Shown here: positions 56,902 to 64,000 of the stretch, one piece after another
Numbering within the stretch: position 1 is the first letter of the stretch
Layout of the letters: each line of letters begins with the position of its first letter
NCBI GenBank assembly: GCA_037892935.1
Contig: JAYXKI010000008.1
Location: forward strand, 434,001 to 498,000
Origin: Phlebopus portentosus
Lineage: Eukaryota; Basidiomycota; Agaricomycetes; Boletales; Boletinellaceae
Direction of reading: 5' to 3'
DNA: 64,000 bases
The notes under the pieces: model-generated
Seen by the model: the letters and a program-made list of their open reading frames with translations, nothing else
The model's database searches: none
What the model was told of the DNA's origin: nothing
Program-made: the position numbers and the translations under genes

Positions 56902-58204
56902 CCCCCCCTTCAAGGTTGAGCGTCCCGACCAACCACATAAGCCTTCTGAGGACGTGAACTTGTACAGCGCTCGCAGGCTTTGTCGAGGTATTGTTAACTT
57001 CCTTGGAGCTCCAGGATGTTTGCGGTAGAATTCTTGAATTGACTCCTGCGCATTATCCTTGACGTCGGATTCTGGCTGCCAAGTCGCTTCCTCATATCCA
57101 ACCCACTTGACCAGGAATTGGAGCTTGCCTCGATGCAGACGCGAGTCGAGTATTTCTTCAACCTCGTACTCTTCCTGCTCATCAATGATCACTGGCAGTG
57201 GTGGAGGTGGTTTCTTCTGCGATTCAAAGGATGGTTGGACGGCTGGTTTGAGCAAGATCTCATTGAAAACTGGATGGACCTTCTTCCAGGTCTTCGGTAG
57301 TTTGAGTCTGTATGCGCTTGCGCCAACCTTTTCCACTACCTCGAAGGGACCGAACCATTTATCATCCATCTTCTTCGTCGGTCGGATCGTCTTGATATTT
57401 CGTCCATCTAAGAAGACTTTCTGCCCTGCCTCATAGGTAATGGACTTCCCAGCATGGCGGTCGTAAAAACGCTTCATGTCTTCATTTGCTTGGGTTAGGT
57501 TACCTTGAGCGAGTTCGTGCACCTCCTTGACATGTTTGGCAAATTCTTCTGCTGACAGGTTCGATGATGCCGTTCCAATCCCCGTGAAGTCTAAGGGGTG
57601 CATTCCCGTATTGACGAAGAAGGGAGATAGCTTCGTCGCTGAATGTTCACGATTGTTGTATGCGAATTCTGCGAGAGCCAGCCAGTCCGCCCAGTCCGAC
57701 TGCCGATGGTTGATGTATAGCCGCAGGTATTGTTCTAGTTCCTGATTAACCCGCTCTGTCTGTCCGTCAGTTTGTGGGTGATACGCTGTCGATGGGTTGC
57801 CTTCAATGTGGAGGAGCTTGTACAACTCCTTCATCATCTTTGCGTCGAATTGTACCCCTCGGTCATGAATGATCTTCCGTGGTAGTCCGTGTAATCGGAA
57901 GACGTGGTCTCTGTAGATCCTAGCCATGCCTTCCGCCGTTAACTTTGTCGTTGTTGGAATTGCATGGATTTGTTTGCTAAAGCAATCGACCACTACGCAA
58001 ACCGCATTGAACCCATTCGATTCTGGCAACTCTCCGATTAGGTCGACCGTGACAATCTGCCATGGCGCCTCCGGCACCTCATTAGGGTGCAAAACCTTTG
58101 CTCTCGTTGTCCTTAGAGCCTTCGTCTGTTGACAATGATCACACCCCCGCACGTACACTCGCACATCTGCACTCATCCTCGGCCACCAGTACTTGATGTA
58201 GTGC
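56899..58204 (-). pseudogene. Gypsy integrase (core, C-terminal part) and chromodomain, 5' end cut off
   Basis: Integrates the cDNA into chromatin. The visible part begins with HYIKYWWPRMSADVRVYVRG and the CxxC half of the zinc finger (CDHCQQTK). The catalytic core follows with the D,D-35-E residues in VTVDLIGELPES, IHDRGVQFDAKM and NQELEQYLRLY. A GPF/Y-like KWFGPFEVVEKVGASAYRLK segment comes next, then the chromodomain (EYEVEEILDSRLHRGKLQFL, VKWVGYEEATWQPESDV), which in chromoviruses directs integration to particular chromatin. The stop TGA at 56901-56899 lies at the LTR border. The His half of the zinc finger is on the far side of the 58205-59998 insertion. Confidence 0.85.
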
Positions 58205-59998
58205 CCTGGCCAGTCCTGTGCCAGGACACTCATACTATGGCTCTCCCCTACTTCAGATACCATATCCCTTCGCCGCCTACACCTCAGAGGACCAAGGCAT
58301 ACTCATACCACACTCTAGAGGCCATACGAGCACATATCTATGCATTCTAGCCTACGCTTCCCCTGCGGCGCCCTCCAAGAGCCCAGACGAGTCCGCCGCT
58401 GGCTCCCTGGCACCCATACACATCCGCCGAAGGCTCCTACCCAGCACCAGACACCATAGGAGATGTCCCCCAATCATTATAGGCCTTCGTTATTACGATT
58501 CCTCATACGTACAGCCTCGAGGCGGATTTGGACACCCCTGCGGCGGCCCCCCAAGCCTCAGATTGGTCCGGCGGCCACTCAGGTGTCCTCAGGTGCCCTC
58601 GCCGAGGCCTCCCACAACTTACCAGGCAGTCCCCCAAGGCCTATGGATTTATCTAGTATCATCCCTGCTCATATGCTACTAAAGGCTGCAGTTTTACGAA
58701 TCCGCCGCCGATCGAGCGGCGACTTGCAGATCCGCCGCTCCGGCGCCCTCCTTAGTTACCATGGATCGCCTACACTCTATATTGAGTGCGGCGGCGGCCT
58801 TGGGCGGCCCAGAGACCCTGACTGATGCGCCCTCTATCTCATATATGCGATATGAGCCTCCGAACATCAGCCCCGATGTTTCCCGACTTCCCCCAAGCGG
58901 CGGGCGACTCTAGACCATATATGGCAGTCAGGCATGTGGTACAGCGGCGTGCCAAGCCACCGACCGCCGCCGCCAAGCCAGACTCCGCCGGCGCCCGTTT
59001 TATTGCAGATACTCGATATTTCATGCCATTGGATGATCCCCTCGCGATGTAGCTCTTGGGCGACTCCTAGATGCTCCGGCGGCGGCCCTTGGCAAGCCCA
59101 GTGACTCAGGAGATGTTGTCAGACAGTAGGACTCATCGGCGAGAGCAGTAGAGTATATATAGAGTGTATATTCATCAGTAGACGAGACCATATAGAAGAG
59201 ATACTCGAGCACATTCATAGCAGAGAGCTTCCACAGCATACAAGGGCCAGGGTTCGAGATTCCCTCACTCTGAGCTCCCCCTCATGTACTAAGCTCCCCC
59301 ATTGACTATATACTACCCTTGACTCGTCGTTCTATTCTCCTTCAGCGCCTCTGACATTTAGTGTGTGAGTTAGGACTGGGAACCTACCCCCAAACATCCG
59401 CCGCACTCCATTGTACCTGTCGGGCGGCCTCTATTCGACCTCGGCGGCCCTCCGGCGACACAGGCCTTCTGTCCTACACCCCTGCGGCGTCTTTTCCAGT
59501 TACTCGCCGCACGTTGTCCCTTATATTCATCATAGGCGGCCCCTACCTTTCATTTATCCGGTTTACGCTACCGCGGCGGATTTGTACACGCTCCCTCGTC
59601 CCCGGCGGCCCCCTATTCGACCTCGGCGGCCCTCCGGCGACACAGGCCTTCCATTGTATTCCCCCTCGGCGTCTTTTTCAGCTACTCGCCGCACATTACG
59701 CCTCATATTCGTCATATACAGTTCCTAGCTTCCCCTACTGAGATTGCGCTACTCCGGCGGACTCCTGTGACCTCCCCTTCGGTCCGGCGGACCTACTAGA
59801 GCATTCCTTTCATACCTCGGCGTCACTAGGCCATTCCCCCACGTCTCTGACGGTCTTTGGCACCTGCCAGGTGGTTAGTGGTTGGAGTCTGATAGCTTGA
59901 GGCTTCGTTTCTGGAGGTTTCTTCACACATTCAGCTCCCTTAGTAGGACGGACATCTGTAGCGCCTTCAGATAGAGAGACCACCCCAAATACCACAGC
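58205..59998. mobile_element. Unidentified 1.79-kb CGG-rich insertion in the Gypsy integrase
   Basis: The Gypsy coding sequence resumes exactly on both sides with the tetranucleotide GTGC at 58201-58204 and again at 59999-60002, consistent with a 4-bp target duplication. The insert has no protein I recognise. It is rich in CGGCGG and GGCGGCCC words (58340-59120 and 59390-59800), contains a TATA-like TATATATAGAGTG near 59153, a tRNA B-box-like GGTTCGAGATTCC at 59251 and two tandem 182-bp units. Its left end folds as CCTGGC...GCCAGG (58205-58225). It could be a non-autonomous LTR-type or SINE-like element, but the ends do not decide this. Confidence 0.6.
59431..59795. repeat. Two tandem 182-bp units in the insertion
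   Basis: The segment CTATTCGACCTCGGCGGCCC-TCCGGCGACACAGGCC occurs at 59431 and at 59613. Similar sequence (TTTTCCAGTTACTCGCCGCA / TTTTTCAGCTACTCGCCGCA, then CATATTCGTCATA-type text) follows each copy at the same distance. The units are diverged but clearly related. Confidence 0.75.
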
Positions 59999-61973
59999 GT
60001 GCTATCAGCTGGATCGTCTTTGTTGCTCCTGGATGTCCTGCCAGGGTCGAGTCATGGTGTTCCTTCATGACGTCCTCTCTGATGCTCGCTGGTACATATA
60101 GTCGGCGGCCCTTTCTCCACATGTCCCCTCTCTTCTCGACGTCCTTCGGCCTCACTCCCTCGTCCTCTTGTCTCTGCGCTTCCACAACCTTTTCAACGAG
60201 TACTTCTCTTGACGTCTGAACCATTCCTCTAACCAGCCATTCCTTCTTGATGAAAGTCACATTCTCATTATCGCACTCGCCCTTGTCATAATCCGCCCGG
60301 CGTGACAACAGATCAGCTTTTCCCAACGTCTTTCCAGGTTTATGGACTAGCGTGAAATCGAACTCAGCTAAATCGAGTCGCCAACGAGCTTGTCGACGAT
60401 TTAATTTCTGCGGCGATCGGAAGTACATTAGATTTGCATGGTCTGTCCATACCTCAAAAGGTTGGCTAGCTCCCTGGAGATATTGTCGCCATTCCTTTAG
60501 GGCTTGAACGATGGCGAGCATTTCCTTGTCGTAAATCTCATAGTTTCGCTCTGCCTCTAGGAACGTTGACGACCGATAAGCGATCACCTTCCATTTACCG
60601 TCTTGTTTCTGGAGAAGGACTCCACCAGTCGCAAAGTTTGACGCATCCGCTTCTACACGGAAAGGGTCCTCGTTGTTGGGTATCGCTAACACGGGAGGAC
60701 TACTCAAACGACGCTTCAATTCCTCAAACGCTGCCTGCTCATCTTCGCCCCATCTCCATTCCACCTTACCCATTAGGGTAGTCAAGGGTTTGACAACCGA
60801 ACTGTAGTCCTTAACAAAACGTCGCAACCAATTTCCTAATCCCAGGAATTGTTGCAGTTCGTGGACGTTCCTTGGAACTGGCCAGTCCTGTACTGCCGCC
60901 GTCTTCTTGGGATCCATTCGAACTTCGCCATTGCCAATAATGTGCCCGAGGTACTTGACTGTATCAACTTCGAACTCGCACTTCTGCGGCTTTAGGAAAA
61001 GTCCGTTTTGGCGAAGGATCTCAAAGACTCGTTTGGTGTGTCTGCGGTGTTCTTCTAGATCATTCGAGAAGATAAGAATGTCATCGAGGTAAATGATGAC
61101 GATACCCTCATGAATTAGCTCCCAAAAGATGTCATTCATAAAGCCTTGGAACGTCGCTGGCGCATTACACAAGCCGAAGAACATGACTGTGGGTTCGAAT
61201 AAGCCTAGATTTGTCCGGAACGCTGCCTTCCACTCGTCTCCCTCGCGAATCCGGATGTTGTAGTATCCCCAACGAACGTCGAGCTTCGTGATGTACCTTG
61301 CATCCTTAACCTTGTCGATGAGCTCATTTATCAGTGGCAACGGGTATTTGTTCTTGACTGTTCCTTCATTGAGCTTTCGATAGTCTTGGATTGCTCGTAA
61401 GCTCCCATCCTCTTTCTTGATAAAAAAGAATGGTGACGCCATTGGAGACTTCAACTGTCGGATACGTCCTGACGCTAGGTTTTCCTCAATGAACTCCCTC
61501 ATCGCTTCTTGTTCTTTTGGCGATAACGGGTAAACCTTGCAGTCGCTGGGTTTGAAATCCGGTTTCAGGTCAATAGCGTGGTCCCACGTTCGGTGGTTTG
61601 GTAAGCGTTCGAACGATTCCTCACTAAAGACGTCGGCGTATTCCTCCAGGTAAGGTGGCCATTTTGCCGCTTCCTTCATCCGCACATTCCTCACAAACTC
61701 TTCATCTATCTCCTCGCTCGACAGTGGCGACTCACATTCCTCAGGGCAACGGGTGAACTTAACTGTTCCTAACCTCCAATCAATCTCAGGATTATGCTTC
61801 GTCAACCAGTCATGTCCGAGGAAGATGTTGCTTGACGCTAAGGATGTCACTGCCAGTCGAATCTCTTCCTCGTGTTTCCCAAAGAACATTCGTACGACTA
61901 CGTATTCCTTGATCAATCCAGCCTCGTTGCTTGTTCCGTCAGCATTGAAGACTGGTCTAGGCCGAATGTACCT
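59999..61973 (-). pseudogene. Gypsy reverse transcriptase / RNase H, plus His half of the integrase zinc finger
   Basis: Continues the protease frame after an in-frame stop. Order: end of the protease (SSNIFLGHDWLTKHNPEIDW), RT with KNKYPLPLINELIDKVKDAR, TKLDVRWGYYNIRIREGDEW, FGLCNAPATFQGFMNDIFWE and the catalytic IVIIYLDDILIFS box (about 61100), then RNase H starting VEADASNFATGGVLLQKQDG with RNYEIYDKEMLAIVQALKEW and EVWTDHANLMYF. The ORF ends with the HH half of the integrase zinc finger, HHDSTLAGHPGATKTIQLIA, and reads a few residues into the insertion. All RT and RNase H catalytic residues look intact. Confidence 0.88.
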
Positions 61974-62525
61974 TTAGGTGGGGAAACCATACCGTTTGAC
62001 AAAACCTTCGTCGATGCATGAGCCCGTGCACCCTGAGTCGATCAGTGCATGAGCATCAATGAAGTTTTCCTCTTCGAGTAGGGGGTTCGACAAGTCTACT
62101 TCGTCATCACCTGCTACTTTTGGGTGTACGATGCTAACAAAGGCGTCTAACTCCTTTCCTCCCACCCGTCGCACGAACTGATCTGCGTCCACAATGCCCT
62201 CGCGCCATACCTCAGCCGCGCGTCTGCCTACTACATCCCACACTGCTTCAGTGACGTTCGCCTGAGCAACAACGTTCTCGCGGTAAGGTGCTTCCACCAC
62301 AACCTCATTTTTTATAGCGGTTTGATTCCGCTCTTCCTCACTCAATTCGCCTACTTGCGCATCTGTTCTTCTGACAAATAAATCTTCATAGACTTCGAAG
62401 TCATCGTTGTCATCTTCAGATTCATCTGGCAGTACGTCGGTAAGGATCTTTCGAAGGATAAAACCGTCACTGGTATTTGCATCTTGATGTTGTACAAAAG
62501 GACGATTATATTTTAATGAGTCCAA
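61974..62525 (-). CDS. Gypsy linker and aspartic protease
   Basis: An open frame with an acidic spacer (TDVLPDESEDDNDDFEVYED), then a retropepsin-type active site ALIDSGCTGSCIDEGFVKRY (about 61990-62055) with the Asp-Ser-Gly triad. The frame ends at TAA 61976-61974 just after KRYGFPT; the next codon continues in the same frame with RYIRPRPVFNADGT, the normal continuation of this family. The stop is therefore either a nonsense mutation or a read-through site. The first codon in the open frame is TTG, so this is not an independent start. Confidence 0.75.
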   Translation of the reverse strand: MDSLKYNRPFVQHQDANTSDGFILRKILTDVLPDESEDDNDDFEVYEDLFVRRTDAQVGELSEEERNQTAIKNEVVVEAPYRENVVAQANVTEAVWDVVGRRAAEVWREGIVDADQFVRRVGGKELDAFVSIVHPKVAGDDEVDLSNPLLEEENFIDAHALIDSGCTGSCIDEGFVKRYGFPT

Positions 62526-62566
62526 CGAAAAGAGTCCTTTAGGAGACCGACCAGTCGTTCCGACGT

Positions 62567-64000
62567 CTACGCCTGGTCTTCTGGAAAACCCTCGCCTTCT
62601 ATGAGTTCTTCCAGCTCAGCAGGTACCGCTCGTACATCGTCGTCATCATCCTCTTCGAAGGAGGATTCCTTTGCTTGGCCGAGTTCCTCGAAGAGCGCCT
62701 TTCTGTCTGCTGGGACGAAGGCTGCGATGATGGCACGTATTGCTTCACGACCTCGCGGGCAGTCTCTGATGTAATGGCCCACCTGACCACACTTGTAACA
62801 AGCACGTGTACGACGCGCCTGGTTCATCATCACCTCCATGGGTTGTCCTAAGCCTCCATACGTTACTCCTGTAGCATCACGACGATCTTGAGCGGGGGGT
62901 ACGAAAGGACGGGCTGCTTGTTGAGGCGGCATAAAACGTCTCATTGGTGGTGTCGGAGCTGGTTTCATCGCTGTCGAACTAATTGTCTTTCTCCGACGTT
63001 CCGCCATCAGGTCCCTGATTTGGCGCTCGACCCTGTCGACCTTGACGGCGGCTTTCTTGAACTCTTCATACGACGTCGGTTCATTGGGCAATCTCATGAC
63101 CCCTTCCACAACCTTCGGGTTTAGCGCCCTCTTCAGGCGACTCATCAACCATTCGTCGTGTGCCTCTGTTGCTAGGCCAGCATCCACTCGACAAATGTCA
63201 AACTTGTTGAAAAACTCGTCGGCGTTGAGGTCTCCTTGGTACATTGCATCTAGTCGTTCGAAGGCCTTTTGGGATCTGGCAGGGTCATCGAACGAAGTGT
63301 CCAGCTTCTTTAAGAAGGCGTCCCAGGCGTCCGTGAACGTCAGGTTGCTGTCTGCATCGACTGCTCCACTGGTGTAACTCTCTGCCCAGCGAGCCGCAGC
63401 ACCACTCTTCATGTACGACAGGGCGAACATAATCTTACTCTTGTTCGTCCTGAACTCTGACTCAGATGCGTAGATGTAGAGGCGCAGCTCTCGCTTGAAG
63501 TCCACATAATCGTGTTCACCATCGAAGTCTCTTGGTTTGGCGACGTGGACCTTCTTCGACACCTTTGATCCTTGATTCGCACCTTCGCCTGCTGCTTGGA
63601 GCGCTAGTGCGACTGCCGTTGCGAGATCAGTCATCGCTTCCTTCGATAACGACATCTCGTGTTCTTCTTCTTCTTCTTCGTCTTCTTCGCTCGGTATAAG
63701 CGGCGCTGGTTCTTGGAACTTTCCAAATGCCGGAGAAGGCTCAACAGTGGGGGCCAACGCTTGAGTGGTCGAACCCGATGGTTCTGGTAAGGGGGCCGTT
63801 GGTTGCATCAGAGTAGGAGGTGAGGGCTCGTCTACGTCGTCTTCTTGTTTCACTCTCCAGTGGATGGACCTTCCTTCCCTCTGGGAGTACCACCTCTTGG
63901 CAGTCTCGTCCCACCAGGCGCCGAAGACTTGATTTCCTGCTTTGACGATATAATGTCCCCGCGAGGCGCTCCACCTAGAGTTCGCAGGGAGGGCCACTCG
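62567..64000 (-). CDS. Gypsy gag (5' end outside window)
   Basis: Structural protein of the virus-like particle. The frame is open through the window edge; the first codon at the edge is not an ATG, so the true start is beyond 64000. A Pro/Ser/Glu-rich stretch (EEDEEEEEEHEM, 63650-63690) precedes the retrotransposon gag domain: KPRDFDGEHDYVDFKRELRL, SKIMFALSYMKSGAAARWAE, FDDPARSQKAFERLDAMYQG. One CCHC knuckle follows (CYKCGQVGHYIRDC, about 62750-62795). It ends GEGFPEDQA with TAG at 62567-62569, about 40 bp before the protease frame, which is offset by one frame, suggesting either frameshifting or mutation between gag and pol. Confidence 0.85.
   Translation of the reverse strand, partial: RVALPANSRWSASRGHYIVKAGNQVFGAWWDETAKRWYSQREGRSIHWRVKQEDDVDEPSPPTLMQPTAPLPEPSGSTTQALAPTVEPSPAFGKFQEPAPLIPSEEDEEEEEEHEMSLSKEAMTDLATAVALALQAAGEGANQGSKVSKKVHVAKPRDFDGEHDYVDFKRELRLYIYASESEFRTNKSKIMFALSYMKSGAAARWAESYTSGAVDADSNLTFTDAWDAFLKKLDTSFDDPARSQKAFERLDAMYQGDLNADEFFNKFDICRVDAGLATEAHDEWLMSRLKRALNPKVVEGVMRLPNEPTSYEEFKKAAVKVDRVERQIRDLMAERRRKTISSTAMKPAPTPPMRRFMPPQQAARPFVPPAQDRRDATGVTYGGLGQPMEVMMNQARRTRACYKCGQVGHYIRDCPRGREAIRAIIAAFVPADRKALFEELGQAKESSFEEDDDDDVRAVPAELEELIEGEGFPEDQA

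Larger units (their letters stand above)
56459..64000 (-). mobile_element. Chromodomain Ty3/Gypsy LTR retrotransposon (right end outside window)
   Basis: Gene order in element direction is gag (64000 to 62567), protease (62525-61977), RT-RNase H (61973-60003), integrase zinc finger, core and chromodomain (58204-56899), then PPT and 3' LTR. It is a chromovirus by its C-terminal chromodomain. It is inactive as it stands: a 1.79-kb insertion divides the integrase and an in-frame stop separates protease from RT. It is inserted into a Copia-type gag. Confidence 0.9.

Noticed and set aside
58218..58825. Open frames in the CGG-rich insertion that read as Pro/Arg/Ser-rich proteins
   Set aside because: They arise from CGG/GCC repetitiveness in several frames at once and resemble no protein family.
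59217..59270. A tRNA gene at the B-box-like motif
   Set aside because: No cloverleaf, acceptor stem or anticodon loop can be drawn; only promoter-like words are present.
62567..63997. A complete gag start at 63997
   Set aside because: The codon there is GTG and the frame is open to the window edge; the true start must be outside.

Overview
The window is nuclear DNA of a basidiomycete fungus, most likely a mushroom-forming agaricomycete. Genes on both strands are split by many introns of about 45-65 nt with GTNNGT-type donors. Some families are typical of this group: a FunK1-type kinase-like gene, a Crinkler-type (CRN) gene, a basidiomycete-style DAL5-like transporter array and a chromodomain Ty3/Gypsy retrotransposon. 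There is no rRNA, no CRISPR array and no convincing tRNA. Gene models were assembled by eye from reading frames, splice signals and family knowledge, so exon ends are approximate unless stated.

Left part (1-16.2 kb) is a conserved housekeeping block: the 5' part of RTF1 (minus), a 960-residue membrane protein with a long disordered tail (plus), VPS26 (minus), the mitochondrial AAA/VWA protein VWA8 (plus) and an Sds3/Dep1-like histone-deacetylase-complex subunit (plus). RTF1/membrane protein and VPS26/VWA8 are divergent pairs; membrane protein/VPS26 are convergent.

Middle-left (16.2-27.4 kb) holds a tandem family of DAL5-like MFS transporters at three stages of decay: an apparently intact gene at 22.5-24.9 kb, a pseudogene at 17.2-19.5 kb with several frameshifts and nonsense codons, and a short relic near 20.2-20.6 kb. 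About 2.4 kb after the intact copy has no gene that I recognise. From 27.4 to 32.1 kb there is a second conserved block: a DUF2461 protein (minus), SOF1 (plus) and a short single-pass membrane protein (minus). Both SOF1 and the short gene seem to carry their ATG alone on the first exon.

The accessory zone (32.1-45.5 kb) contains decayed membrane-protein fragments, a FunK1-like gene that has lost the usual catalytic residues (probable pseudokinase), a CRN gene with an N-terminal ubiquitin-like domain plus P-loop NTPase, and a pair of nested MITEs. A second copy of the outer MITE lies in opposite orientation at 52.7 kb. Between the two MITE copies are a complete phosphoinositide-specific phospholipase C gene and a small coiled-coil protein gene.

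The right end (55.2-64 kb) is a nest of retroelements: a broken Copia-type gag is interrupted by a minus-strand chromodomain Ty3/Gypsy element whose 3' LTR, integrase, RT/RNase H, protease and gag are all visible. That element is in turn split by an unidentified 1.79-kb CGG-rich insertion placed exactly between the two halves of the integrase zinc finger. The Gypsy element runs off the right edge.
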